Source of the DNA: CAVPEV01 sp963703555
Lineage (GTDB): Bacteria > Actinomycetota > Actinomycetes > Actinomycetales > Cellulomonadaceae
Assembly (NCBI GenBank): GCA_963703555.1
Contig: CAVPEV010000057.1
Location: 1-49,932 of the forward strand
DNA length: 49,932 bases
Reading direction: 5' to 3'
A program made the translations under genes and the position numbers. Below, piece by piece: positions 8,699 to 16,506 of this stretch. The notes under the pieces were generated by a model. That model did not search any database and was not told where the DNA came from. It saw only the letters and a program-made list of their open reading frames with translations. Position 1 is the stretch's first letter, and each line of letters starts with the position of its first letter.

Positions 8699-9509
8699 CA
8701 ACAGCCTGCGATCTGTGCTTGCGGACATGGGGGCCGCCGGCCGGCGAGCCAACGACATCGACGCGGTCGAGGCGAGCGCCGGCAACATCTCCGTCTTCCT
8801 CGCCAGGGCCGACCGTGCCGAGGTCGAGGAGCTCTTCCCGCATACCGAGGATCTGGAGCTGCCCTGGAGGGTCCCGTCACTGGCGGGGGGCTGGGTCGTC
8901 GTGACGGGGTCGGGCAGTCGGCTGCGCGACGTCGGCACCGACCCGCAGTCCTGCGTTGGCGTCGTTGAGGTCGCCGCGGGAGGAACCACCGGGACCTTGC
9001 ACTTCTCCGAACAGCGTGGCTACGCGCGGCTGACGAGCGAGCTCAACTCGCACCTCGCTGTCCACGAGGACCAGGTCAAGCGTCGTCACCTCGTCCGGCA
9101 CGCACTCGTCCATGCCCAGCCGCCGCACCTGACGTTGCTCAGCCACATCCCCGAGTACCGGGAGCAGGTCGCCTTCAACCGCGCGGTCCTCAGGTGGGAG
9201 CCGGAGAGCATCGTCACGCTGCCCGACGGGATCTGCGTGCTGCCCTTCATCGTCCCCGGATCTGCCGAGCTCATGCGGGCGAACGTCGAGGGCCTGCGTG
9301 ACTTCGAGATCGTGCTGTGGAGCAAGCACGGGGTCATGGCCCGCTCCGACGTGCTGCCCAGCAAGGCGGTCGACAAGATCGAGTACCTGGAGGCCGGCGC
9401 CCGGTACGAGGTGCTCAACCTGACCATCGGTGGCCGGGCGGAACATCTTCTCGACGCAGAGATGCGTGCCGTCGTCGAAGGCTTTGGCGTGCGCACTTCC
9501 CTCTTCTGA
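8688..9509 (+). CDS. rhaD: Rhamnulose-1-phosphate aldolase-like class II aldolase
   Basis: This 273-residue protein is the same length as E. coli RhaD and has SAGNISVFL, VVTGSGSRLRDV, NSHLAVHE, FIVPGSAELM and VLWSKHGVM. It should cleave a ketose 1-phosphate into dihydroxyacetone phosphate and an aldehyde (L-lactaldehyde for rhamnulose). The metal site reads HAQPPHL where E. coli RhaD has HCH, a variant I believe also occurs in some other RhaD proteins. ATG 8688 has GGGGAGAGG upstream and overlaps the AraD gene by 11 bases. It needs a 1-phosphate, whereas an AraB kinase makes a 5-phosphate, so kinase specificity or a second kinase elsewhere is an open question. Confidence 0.8.
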   Translation: MTTDNSLRSVLADMGAAGRRANDIDAVEASAGNISVFLARADRAEVEELFPHTEDLELPWRVPSLAGGWVVVTGSGSRLRDVGTDPQSCVGVVEVAAGGTTGTLHFSEQRGYARLTSELNSHLAVHEDQVKRRHLVRHALVHAQPPHLTLLSHIPEYREQVAFNRAVLRWEPESIVTLPDGICVLPFIVPGSAELMRANVEGLRDFEIVLWSKHGVMARSDVLPSKAVDKIEYLEAGARYEVLNLTIGGRAEHLLDAEMRAVVEGFGVRTSLF

Positions 9510-9620
9510 CGGGTGCGCGCTCGCACGGGCTTCGCTCACACAGACAACGGGCTCATCGGACACTGGTGGGGCTGTGATACCGCCGCCGGCGAGGAGCATG
9601 CGGCCAGCCACCCGAGGTGG

Positions 9621-9755
9621 TCACAGTAGGCGGTAGTTGTCGGGGTTGCGGTAGCGGCGGGCGATGCGCCGGTGGAGCTCGGTGATGCGGTTGTTGGCGT
9701 GGCTGCCGGCGTTGTTCGACCGGCTGGTGGTGAGATCGCCCAGGTGGGTGGTCTT
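9621..9755 (-). pseudogene. ISL3-family transposase, C-terminal remnant
   Basis: The last 44 codons of an open minus-strand frame encode SNNAGSHANNRITELHRRIA followed by RRYRNPDNYRLL and a stop. This resembles the C-terminal end of ISL3-type transposases (typically ...N..IK...R.A.GFRN..NYRLR). The sequence before it in that frame is not transposase-like, so only the tail survives. The rest of 9510-9958 shows no gene I can support. Confidence 0.6.
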
Positions 9756-9958
9756 CGCGCCCACTGCCCTCCACCCGGAGCCGCAGCGACAATGAGTACG
9801 GCACCGAACCCGTGACGGTTCACCCGCAGGTGGCGACGCCACCGGGGGCGACGAGTTCCTCGACCGGTACCCCCGGACAGGCCCGTGGGGCCCGCCGCCG
9901 CAGCGACGGACCCCACGGAACGCGCCTGACCTGACTCAGGCTCGACCGTCCGGCCGAC

Positions 9959-12247
9959 CTACTCCGGGTTGCTGACCGTGACGGTCATCGGGCCGGCCGT
10001 CGTCTCGTCGTCCACCGTCAGCGAGGCGCCGTGGCCGGCGACGTACACGCCGCCCAGCGGGTTCGCCGTGCTGAAGAAGGCGTTCGGGTCCGCGTCGGTG
10101 AACGTCGGGATCCCCGACCGCGACGGTACTGCCGCCTCGAGCACCTGGACGGTCCGGGACTTGCCGTTGCCCGTCAGCACCTCTTTGTGCAGCGCGATCG
10201 GGTCGGTCGCCTGCAGGCCGAAGGTCGCGTCGAACGGCTGCCGCCGGTTGCTCGGCTTGGACCCGTCCGGGTAGGTGAACGGTGCCGGTCGGGCGTCCAC
10301 GGGCAGCGCGAGCCCGTGACCGGGGTGGTCGATCGTGTTGTTGTCGGTGTAGGTCTCGTCGACGGCCCACACCAGCAGACCGTCCTGGAACGGGAACCGT
10401 TCGACCCAGTTCGGCTTGGTCAGGCCGTTGCTGAACTGGTACGGACCGGTCGCAAGGGTCTCGTCGTACCCGACGTAGGTGCGGTTCTCGGCCAGGTAGT
10501 ACCGGTCGCCGACCGACGTCTCCGTGCCGTTGCTCAGCCGGAACCCGCCGAACGCGGTCCAGCCGTTGGCCGCGCTCTCGACGTCGTCGGCCAGCAGCGT
10601 GGTGCCACCGGTCTTGACGGCGATGTCGTCGAGGAAGGCGCCGGCCAGGTGCACGCCGCCGTCGGTCTGGTAGCGGAACCGGAACTGGACGTCACCGCCA
10701 CCGGGGACGGTGTACCGCAGGGTGCTCCACTTCCCCTTGGTCGAGCCGGTGACCGGTGCGCCCGCGGTGGACCAGCTCGCGCCGCCGTCCGTCGAGTACT
10801 CGGCGAACAGGTAGTCGTACCCGTCCTCGATGTCGTACCAGGCCCGCGTGGTGACGGTCGCCTTGCTGATCCCGGCCAGCGGCAGCGTGCGGGTCAGGGT
10901 GGTGTTGAGGTCGTCGGCCGACGAGGTCCACCAGGCGGTGCTGCCGGAGTACGGCGTGGCGTACGTGGTGGTGACGCCCTGGTCGGGCACGTCCACCACC
11001 AGCCCTTGCTCCTGCCCGTCCGCCTGCAGTGCCGCCGGGCTCAGCGTGTACGTGCCGCTGTGTCCGGGCTCGACCACGGCATAGTCCAGCCAGCCGAGCT
11101 GCAGCTTCTCCCACGGGCCGTAGTAGTTCGGGGTGGTGCCGATGTCCTCGCCGCCGTGGTTGAGCCACGACCCGCTCGACATCAGAGTCCAGAACGCGGT
11201 GCTGTTCTCGCCGCCGGCGGTGTCGTACAGGTCCGGCAGGCCGAGGTCGTGGCCGTACTCGTGCGCGAACACCCCGAGTCCGCCGTTCTCCGCCTCGACG
11301 GTGTAGTCGCCGATCCAGAACCCGGTGTCGCCGACCTGAGTGCCGCCCAGCTTCACCGCGGTGCCGTCGACGGTCGGCCCGGTCAGGCCGTAGTCGGTGG
11401 AGTTGACGTACCAGCGGTGCGACCAGATGGCGTCCGCGCCCTGCGCACCGCCGCCGGCGTCCTCACCCTCGCCCGCGTGCACCGTCTGGAAGTGGTCGAG
11501 GTAACCGTCCGGCTCGTCGAAGTTGCCGTCGTGGTCGTAGTCGTACCGGTCCCACACGTCGTACGACGCGAGCTCGGCCTTGATGTCCGCCCCGCTGCGG
11601 CCGGCGGCGACCTGCGCGGCGTACCAGGCGTTCGCGGAGTCGGCGATGAACTGCCACGCGCCGCCGGAGTCCTCGACAGAGTTGTCACCGTAGGTCGACG
11701 CGTTGCCGGGGACCTGCACCCAGTCGGACACGTCGCCGGCGACGGTGTACGCACCGGACGACTGCTTGCTGTAGAAGTCGGCGAACGACTCGCCGGAGCC
11801 GAAGAACAGGTTGCGATAGTAGGCGGAGGTGAAGTCGGCCACCCAGGCGGTGCTGTTGTCGACGGTGCGGTCCGGCTCGGGGATCTGGTTGTGCAGCGGT
11901 CCCGGCGTGGTGCCGAGCTTGCCGCTGCCCGAGTCGCCGAACTCGGAGAGGATCGTGAACACCCGGTCGGTACCGGTGACGGCGGCCTGGTAGTACTTGT
12001 CCGGCCCGAGCTGCACCACGCCGTCGGCGTCCGGTGCGGCCTGTCCGGAGAGGATCAGGCGTTGCGCGGCCTTGCGCCGGGCGTCCTGCCGGTCCGTCAG
12101 CGGTCCGGGCCGGTTGTCGAGCCGTGGCGCGCCGCTCGCGTCGTCGGCCGTGGGGGCCGCCGTCGCTGCCGGGGCGGCCAGCACTCCGGCGATGGCCGTC
12201 AGGCCTGCCGCAGCCGCTGCGACGAGGCTGCGTGTGCGTCGCTTCAT
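9959..12247 (-). CDS. Secreted M6-family metalloprotease (immune inhibitor A-like)
   Basis: This 762-residue exported zinc protease has a classical signal peptide (MKRRTRSLV, hydrophobic Ala/Leu core, APAATAAP, cleavage near residue 30). The catalytic zinc site is HEYGHDLGLPD (H329, E330, H333, D339), the HExxHxxGxxD form of M6 proteases. Acidic repeats such as DYDHDGNFDEPDGYLD before it look calcium-binding. Segments after residue 450 resemble the beta-rich domains that follow the catalytic core in InhA and PrtV. It would degrade extracellular proteins. GGATCGGAG lies just before ATG 12247. Downstream (minus direction) is the IS remnant; upstream is a poor-coding spacer. Confidence 0.9.
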   Translation of the reverse strand: MKRRTRSLVAAAAAGLTAIAGVLAAPAATAAPTADDASGAPRLDNRPGPLTDRQDARRKAAQRLILSGQAAPDADGVVQLGPDKYYQAAVTGTDRVFTILSEFGDSGSGKLGTTPGPLHNQIPEPDRTVDNSTAWVADFTSAYYRNLFFGSGESFADFYSKQSSGAYTVAGDVSDWVQVPGNASTYGDNSVEDSGGAWQFIADSANAWYAAQVAAGRSGADIKAELASYDVWDRYDYDHDGNFDEPDGYLDHFQTVHAGEGEDAGGGAQGADAIWSHRWYVNSTDYGLTGPTVDGTAVKLGGTQVGDTGFWIGDYTVEAENGGLGVFAHEYGHDLGLPDLYDTAGGENSTAFWTLMSSGSWLNHGGEDIGTTPNYYGPWEKLQLGWLDYAVVEPGHSGTYTLSPAALQADGQEQGLVVDVPDQGVTTTYATPYSGSTAWWTSSADDLNTTLTRTLPLAGISKATVTTRAWYDIEDGYDYLFAEYSTDGGASWSTAGAPVTGSTKGKWSTLRYTVPGGGDVQFRFRYQTDGGVHLAGAFLDDIAVKTGGTTLLADDVESAANGWTAFGGFRLSNGTETSVGDRYYLAENRTYVGYDETLATGPYQFSNGLTKPNWVERFPFQDGLLVWAVDETYTDNNTIDHPGHGLALPVDARPAPFTYPDGSKPSNRRQPFDATFGLQATDPIALHKEVLTGNGKSRTVQVLEAAVPSRSGIPTFTDADPNAFFSTANPLGGVYVAGHGASLTVDDETTAGPMTVTVSNPE

Positions 12248-13039
12248 GTGCGCTCCGATCCTTGGGCTTCCTGTGAGTCACCTGTGTGCCTACCAGGTTG
12301 CTAGGAATCCTGCATTTCGAGTGTGTCGGAGAGGTTACGGAGCCGTGCCTTCACCCGTTCGGAGCAACGTCGCGGGCCGGCGCGTGCCGGACGACGCGCG
12401 TCGCCACGGTCAGCGCGAGCGGTCGCGTCCGGCTCGGCGCAGTCGATCGTTCGGCCGCCGGACCGCGACCGCCAGCAACCCGGTCCCGACCACCGCGGTC
12501 GTCACCGCGGGCACGCCCGTAGGTCCGTCGGAGGGCGTGTGCGGCGGCGTCCGCCGAACCTCGGGGTTCAACTCGGAGGTGTCCGTAGGCGACCTGTCGG
12601 CCGTAGGACGGGAGCCGCCGGCCACGTTCGCCGCGGAGAACGGCAACTGCGGCACATCCGCGCACGTCGCGCCGTACGGTACGACCGGTGCTACCTGCGG
12701 GAGTTCATGGCGGCCGATGCGGCGTGGTAGACCCACCGGGAGAACTTCGGCCCGGAGGCGGCGGCGATGGCCGAGTGCCTCACGGAACGTGGCGTGGAGC
12801 CACGGCTGACGCTGACGGAGCAGTACGAGCAGCTGGCCGGGCTGGGCGTCGACCCGTACGTCGACTACCTGGTCGCACTCGACGTGATCGGGCCACCGGC
12901 CGCCGGGCCGTCGTTCGGCGCCGGGATGGAGGCCGGTGTGCGACGCGTGGAGAAGGAACTGCTCGGCGTCGAGCCGGCGGGTCGGCTCCGGTTGGGCTAC
13001 GTCGCCTTCGTCCCCTCGTCCGCGACGACGGCCGCCTCC
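12248..13039. other. Spacer with decayed coding traces
   Basis: About 790 bases lie between the protease and the alpha/beta hydrolase promoter. Two traces are visible. On the minus strand, 12410-12690 encodes a C-terminal tail with a Pro/Thr-rich stretch, then GVPAVTTAVVGTGLLAVAV and basic residues, like a membrane-anchored surface-protein end. On the plus strand, a frame from about 12690 reads YLREFMAADAAW, a TAG stop at 12728-12730, then HRENFGPEAAAMAECL and about 80 further plausible residues. Both look like remnants, and neither matches a family I recognise. Confidence 0.35.
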
Positions 13040-13081
13040 GAGGCTATTGACACTACCCATTTAGCTATAGACACTAGCCTC
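13040..13081 (+). promoter_or_regulatory. Promoter and probable operator of the hydrolase-TetR operon
   Basis: A -35 TTGACA at 13047-13052 and a -10-like GACACT at 13070-13075 are 17 bases apart, placing the transcript start at the ATG (13082), so the message is probably leaderless. CTATTGACACTA (13044-13055) recurs as CTATAGACACTA (13065-13076), two helical turns (21 bp) apart. The block is bounded by an inverted repeat, GAGGCTA (13040-13046) and TAGCCTC (13075-13081). Both -35 and -10 are covered, as expected for autorepression by the TetR protein encoded downstream. Confidence 0.65.
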
Positions 13082-13909
13082 ATGAACGCGAACCGGTCGG
13101 AACCGACCACCGACATCCGAACCCTCAGCCGTCCCGAGGGGCGGATCGCCTACGACATCGCCGGAGCCGGCCCGTTGGTCGTGCTGGTGCCCGGCATGGG
13201 CGACCTCCGCTCGGCCTACCGCTTCCTCGCCCCCGCCCTGCAGGCTGCTGGTTACCGAGTCGCCCGCACGGACCTGCGCGGACACGGCGACAGCGACACC
13301 AGCTTCACGTCCTACGGTGACGCGGAGACCGCCGGTGACATCGTCGCGCTGGTCGAACACCTCGGCGGTCCGGCCGTGCTCGTCGGCAGCTCGATGGGCG
13401 CCGGAGCCGCCGCGATCGCGGCAGCGCTACACCCCGATCTCGTCGACGGCCTGGCGCTGATCGGTCCGTTCGTGCGGGACCCGGGCACGAGCGCGGTCGC
13501 ACGGCTCGCGCAGCGGCTGGTGATGCTGCCCCCCTGGGCAGCGCGGGCGTGGCAGGCCTACGTGCCGACGCTCTACGCCGGCCGGCGGCCGGACGACCTC
13601 GACGAGTACCTGCGAACCGTGGTGGCCGCCCTGCGCCGCCCCGGCCACGCCCGAGCCTTCTGCCGCACCACGCGCGCCGGCCACGCGCCGGTGGAAGCCA
13701 GGCTGTCCGGGGTCGCGGCCCCGACCGTCGTCATCATGGGCGAACTCGATCCCGACTTCCCCGATCCTCGCGCCGAGGCCGAGTGGGTCGCCCGAGCCAC
13801 GCGCGGACAGGTCACGATGGTGCCGGACGCCGGGCACTATCCCCAGTCGCAACAGCCCGACCTCGTCACCGCTGCGGTCGTCGAGCTTCTGCACCGGGTG
13901 CACCGATGA
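13082..13909 (+). CDS. Alpha/beta-fold hydrolase
   Basis: This 275-residue protein has the alpha/beta-hydrolase layout: oxyanion-region PGMGDLRSAYRF, DLRGHGDSD, nucleophile elbow VGSSMGAG (Ser), acid-loop MGELDPDFPDP and the catalytic His in DAGHYPQSQ. The open frame extends upstream to 12767, but that extension runs through the promoter, so I start at ATG 13082, probably leaderless. The stop overlaps the TetR gene (ATGA). The substrate is unknown. Pairing with its own TetR regulator suggests an inducible detoxification or ester/lactone-hydrolysing role. Confidence 0.88.
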   Translation: MNANRSEPTTDIRTLSRPEGRIAYDIAGAGPLVVLVPGMGDLRSAYRFLAPALQAAGYRVARTDLRGHGDSDTSFTSYGDAETAGDIVALVEHLGGPAVLVGSSMGAGAAAIAAALHPDLVDGLALIGPFVRDPGTSAVARLAQRLVMLPPWAARAWQAYVPTLYAGRRPDDLDEYLRTVVAALRRPGHARAFCRTTRAGHAPVEARLSGVAAPTVVIMGELDPDFPDPRAEAEWVARATRGQVTMVPDAGHYPQSQQPDLVTAAVVELLHRVHR

Positions 13910-14481
13910 CCAGGATCGGGCTCACCGAGGACCGCGTCGTCGACGAGGCCGAGCGGATCGCCGACGAGGTGGGGCTGTCCCGGTTGACCCTCACCGCGTT
14001 GGCCGAGCGGCTCGGCGTGCGCCAACCGTCTCTGTACAAGCACGTCGACGGCATGGACGGCCTCATGCGCAGCATCGCCGTGAGGGCCAAGACGGAGCTG
14101 GCGGAGGTCCTCGGCCGGGCGGCGGTCGGGCGCGCCCGTGGCGACGCCGTCACCGCACTGTCACACGCATACCGGGGCTGGGCCGTGGCGCACCCCGGCC
14201 GGTATGCGGCGACCGTGCGCGCTCCCGAGGAGGGCACCGACGACGACGCCGCCGCTCTGGCCGTCGTGCGCGTCGTCACCGACGTCCTGGCCGGCTACGG
14301 CCTGCACGGCGGGGACGCCATCGACGCCACGCGCGGGCTGCGGTCGGCTCTGCACGGCTTTGTCAGCCTGGAGACCGGAGGCGGCTTCGGCCTGCCGATG
14401 GACATCGACCGCAGCTTCGACCGGCTCGTGCGCGCCATCGTCATCGCGTTGGACGGCTGGGCCGAGCGGCCGGCTGGTTGA
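13906..14481 (+). CDS. TetR/AcrR-family transcriptional regulator (TetR_C_13/WHG type)
   Basis: This 191-residue repressor has an N-terminal helix-turn-helix (LTLTALAERLGVRQPSLYKH, residues about 25-45). The C-terminal ligand domain carries HAYRGWAVAHPGRYAA and GLRSALHGFVSLE, typical of the WHG-type TetR_C_13 fold. ATG 13906 overlaps the hydrolase stop, so the two genes are co-transcribed and translationally coupled. The repeat/dyad element at 13040-13081 is the obvious candidate operator. Confidence 0.9.
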   Translation: MTRIGLTEDRVVDEAERIADEVGLSRLTLTALAERLGVRQPSLYKHVDGMDGLMRSIAVRAKTELAEVLGRAAVGRARGDAVTALSHAYRGWAVAHPGRYAATVRAPEEGTDDDAAALAVVRVVTDVLAGYGLHGGDAIDATRGLRSALHGFVSLETGGGFGLPMDIDRSFDRLVRAIVIALDGWAERPAG

Positions 14482-14540
14482 ACGAGACGGTGGTCCCCGG
14501 GTCCGTGCGCAGGCGTCCGGCCTGCCGTTCGGCGCCGTTG

Positions 14541-14675
14541 CTACCCCTCCACCTCTCCGAGCTCCATCCCCGCGACGAAGGACGCCCAGGCCGGCACGGC
14601 CCCCTCCAGCTCGAGGAGGACGAGCTCGTTGTGCCCTGCGCGCAGCAGCGGTGCCCCACCGACCTCGCTAAGCAC
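14541..14675 (-). CDS. Small ORF (44 aa), possible remnant downstream of the interrupted RHH gene
   Basis: From GTG 14675 the minus strand encodes LSEVGGAPLLRAGHNELVL continuing to WASFVAGMELGEVEG and TAG at 14541. The WASFVAGM end faintly resembles the C-terminus of DUF397 proteins. A second overlapping frame directly after the RHH stop encodes RRDKGRLSVPSFTGA and then hits TAG, so the two could be one gene broken by a one-base shift near 14673. It lies 51 bases downstream of the RHH fragment on the same strand and might be its former partner. Function unknown. Confidence 0.35.
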   Translation of the reverse strand: MLSEVGGAPLLRAGHNELVLLELEGAVPAWASFVAGMELGEVEG

Positions 14676-14726
14676 CGGTGAACGAGGGCACGCTCAGCCG
14701 ACCCTTGTCACGCCGGGCCGCAGCTG

Positions 14727-14853
14727 TCAGGTGCACCCCCTCCAGGAGGCAAGCACCTTGTCCAGGACCTCGGTGACCGTCTCCCGGACGGTAAGCACGA
14801 CGACGTCGCTAAGGGCGTCGCTGACGTCGATGCGTGCGCCAACGCGCAGGCCC
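14727..14853 (-). pseudogene. Ribbon-helix-helix gene, 3' fragment (interrupted by composite transposon)
   Basis: The minus strand encodes GLRVGARIDVSDALSDVVVL, then TVRETVTEVLDKVLASW and a stop at 14727-14729. The frame enters the transposon at 14854. The missing N-terminal half lies beyond the far end of the transposon (22064-22176), and joining the two across the 9-bp repeat keeps the frame and gives 76 residues. The C-terminal part is predicted helical and of unknown function. Confidence 0.75.
14845..14853. repeat. Target-site duplication, left copy (CGCAGGCCC)
   Basis: CGCAGGCCC abuts the outer end of IS copy 1 and recurs exactly at 22064-22072, abutting the outer end of IS copy 2. Nine bases is within the usual 8-9 bp duplication length of IS256-family elements. 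No matching pair exists at the inner ends. Confidence 0.85.
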
Positions 14854-14893
14854 GAGGTTGTCCCGCTTCCCGTTGAATTTCGGTGGCGGTCCT
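14854..14893 (+). repeat. Left terminal inverted repeat of IS copy 1
   Basis: Begins GAGGTTGTCCCG and ends in GGTGGCGGTCC. It pairs imperfectly with 16282-16321. Confidence 0.7.
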
Positions 14894-14901
14894 GGTGATC
14901 G

Positions 14902-16212
14902 TCAGGCGGCGATCACGGTGTCATCATGACGCATGGTGCCGACAGTCTGTGCGGCGGCGTGCTGATCGAGGGCGGCGCGCAGTGCGGGCAGGTGCAGGTG
15001 GCCGTTGACGCGGCGGAACTGCTTGCCCGCTTCGATCAGGCCGGCGGCGCACCAGCGCAGCGCCATGGTGCCGTTCTGCCAGTTCTTCACGTTCGTCGAG
15101 TGATCACGGGCGATGGAGATCATCGACTCGATGCTGTTGGTCGAGCGCAGCGTGCGGGCCAGGGTCGGCGAGACGCCCAGGCGCAGCACGGTCAGGGTCT
15201 CGGACAGGCCCTCGCGCAACGATCCGGCGGCGCCGGGGTGGGTGCGCTGCAGTTCCTTGGCCAGCGCCTCGAGCTGGGCTTCGGCCACGAGCGCCGAGTC
15301 GGCGTGGTAGGCGGCGCGCATCGCCTTGGTGACCGTCGACGCGAGCTGGTCGGGCAGCTTGTCGGCTACGTTCCTGATCTTGTGCAGTTGGCAGCGGCCG
15401 ATCACCGGATGATCAAAAACTCGGACGACCGCGGCTCTCAGCGCCTTGCCGCCGTCGATGCCGACGAAGACCGGCCGTGCCGTGTCCAGACCCCGATCGC
15501 GTAGACCGGTCAGCAGATCGGTCACCACCCTGGTGTTCTCGGTGGAGCCTTCGGCCAACCCGAGCGGGTGCTTGACCCCGTCGATGTCGATGCCCAGCGC
15601 GACCACGCACAGGTGCTCACCGAAGTGCACCCCGTCGATCATCAGCGCCACCAGGTCCAGCCCCGACAGGTCGGCGGCCAGCAGCTGGGCCAGCGCGGTC
15701 TGGGTCGCAGCGACGAACCGGCGGCTGACCGCCGACTTGCTCGTCGAACGGGCCGATGCCTCGACCCGCTGCCCGACCGGTTCGAGCCCGAGCGGGTAGC
15801 GGCGCGTGGACAGCCCGGCCAGCATCCGGCCCATCGCCATGCGGCCCAGCACCTCGGTGGAGGAGAACAGCTCGTAGGCCGGCACCGGCAGCTCGCCCGA
15901 GCCGTCGCTCGCACGCACGCGCGGCCGGGTCACCGGCACCCGGCGCCCACCCAGGGTGACCGAGCCGGCCTCGGTGCCGTGGCGCACCGCGGCCCGTGCC
16001 GGGTCGTGCTTGCCCTTCGGCCCGCACACCGCGTTCACGTCCTCGGCCATCATCGCCGCCATCACCTGCAGGCCAGTGCCCACGGCCAAGGCCAGCAAGC
16101 CTTCCTGCACGTCCTCGGCGATCTCGCTCATCGCCACACTCACCGTCTCCGGCAGCGCGAGCCGCAGCTCCGCGCTCGTCATCGACGCCCTCGTCTGGTA
16201 GTCCTTGCTCAC
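14902..16212 (-). CDS. IS256-family (mutator-type) transposase, copy 1
   Basis: This 436-residue transposase has the mutator/IS256 landmarks: MIDGVHFGEH (first catalytic Asp), FVGIDGGKALRAAV (second Asp), CQLHKIRNV (conserved C..H) and RSTNSIESMIS (catalytic Glu). I start at GTG 16212, preceded on the minus strand by GAAGGGGACC; the longer open frame to 16341 runs into the terminal repeat. It appears intact and differs from copy 2 mainly in the first 20 residues and at scattered positions. Confidence 0.9.
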   Translation of the reverse strand: MSKDYQTRASMTSAELRLALPETVSVAMSEIAEDVQEGLLALAVGTGLQVMAAMMAEDVNAVCGPKGKHDPARAAVRHGTEAGSVTLGGRRVPVTRPRVRASDGSGELPVPAYELFSSTEVLGRMAMGRMLAGLSTRRYPLGLEPVGQRVEASARSTSKSAVSRRFVAATQTALAQLLAADLSGLDLVALMIDGVHFGEHLCVVALGIDIDGVKHPLGLAEGSTENTRVVTDLLTGLRDRGLDTARPVFVGIDGGKALRAAVVRVFDHPVIGRCQLHKIRNVADKLPDQLASTVTKAMRAAYHADSALVAEAQLEALAKELQRTHPGAAGSLREGLSETLTVLRLGVSPTLARTLRSTNSIESMISIARDHSTNVKNWQNGTMALRWCAAGLIEAGKQFRRVNGHLHLPALRAALDQHAAAQTVGTMRHDDTVIAA

Positions 16213-16281
16213 GGCGGTCCCCTTCTCGTCGAACTTCTTGGCCGAAGCCCGACACCTACCACGCGGCAGGCACCGAGCCGG

Positions 16282-16321
16282 GGACCGCCACCTCAACTTC
16301 CACGAGACCCGGGACAACCTC
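16282..16321 (-). repeat. Right terminal inverted repeat of IS copy 1
   Basis: Read from the minus strand it begins GAGGTTGTCCCG and ends GGTGGCGGTCC, matching the left end with several mismatches between. Confidence 0.7.
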
Positions 16322-16347
16322 CAGGGCGCCGAACTGGACAATGCAAC

Positions 16348-16361
16348 GGGACCTAGGTCCC
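16348..16361. promoter_or_regulatory. Perfect 14-bp palindrome between IS and cargo operon
   Basis: GGGACCTAGGTCCC reads the same on both strands. It lies 26 bases inside copy 1 and 145 bases before the first exported-protein gene. It could be an operator for the cargo operon or a leftover of the pre-insertion DNA. No regulator gene is present inside the cargo. Confidence 0.35.
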
Positions 16362-16506
16362 ATGCGAAGCGAAACCTCCTGGGAGTGCGCTGAACACGTA
16401 CGCGGCGTGGGGGCCCGCGACGGGAGGGGGAGCAGGGGAATCCGGGCGATCGACTCGCCAGCTCGTCGCGCGCACTCAGGAACCTTCAACGAGGAAGGAA
16501 ACGCGC

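Larger units (their letters stand above)
14854..16321 (-). mobile_element. IS256-family insertion sequence, copy 1
   Basis: The 1,468-bp element has imperfect terminal inverted repeats of about 40 bp at 14854-14893 and 16282-16321. Both start GAGGTTGTCCCG when read inward and share the inner core GGTGGCGGTCC. It encodes one transposase on the minus strand. The ends are also recognisable in copy 2. Confidence 0.85.

Noticed and set aside
12767..13081. N-terminal extension of the alpha/beta hydrolase by 105 residues
   Set aside because: The extension runs through a promoter-like region and is unlike hydrolase N-termini; the family core begins shortly after ATG 13082.
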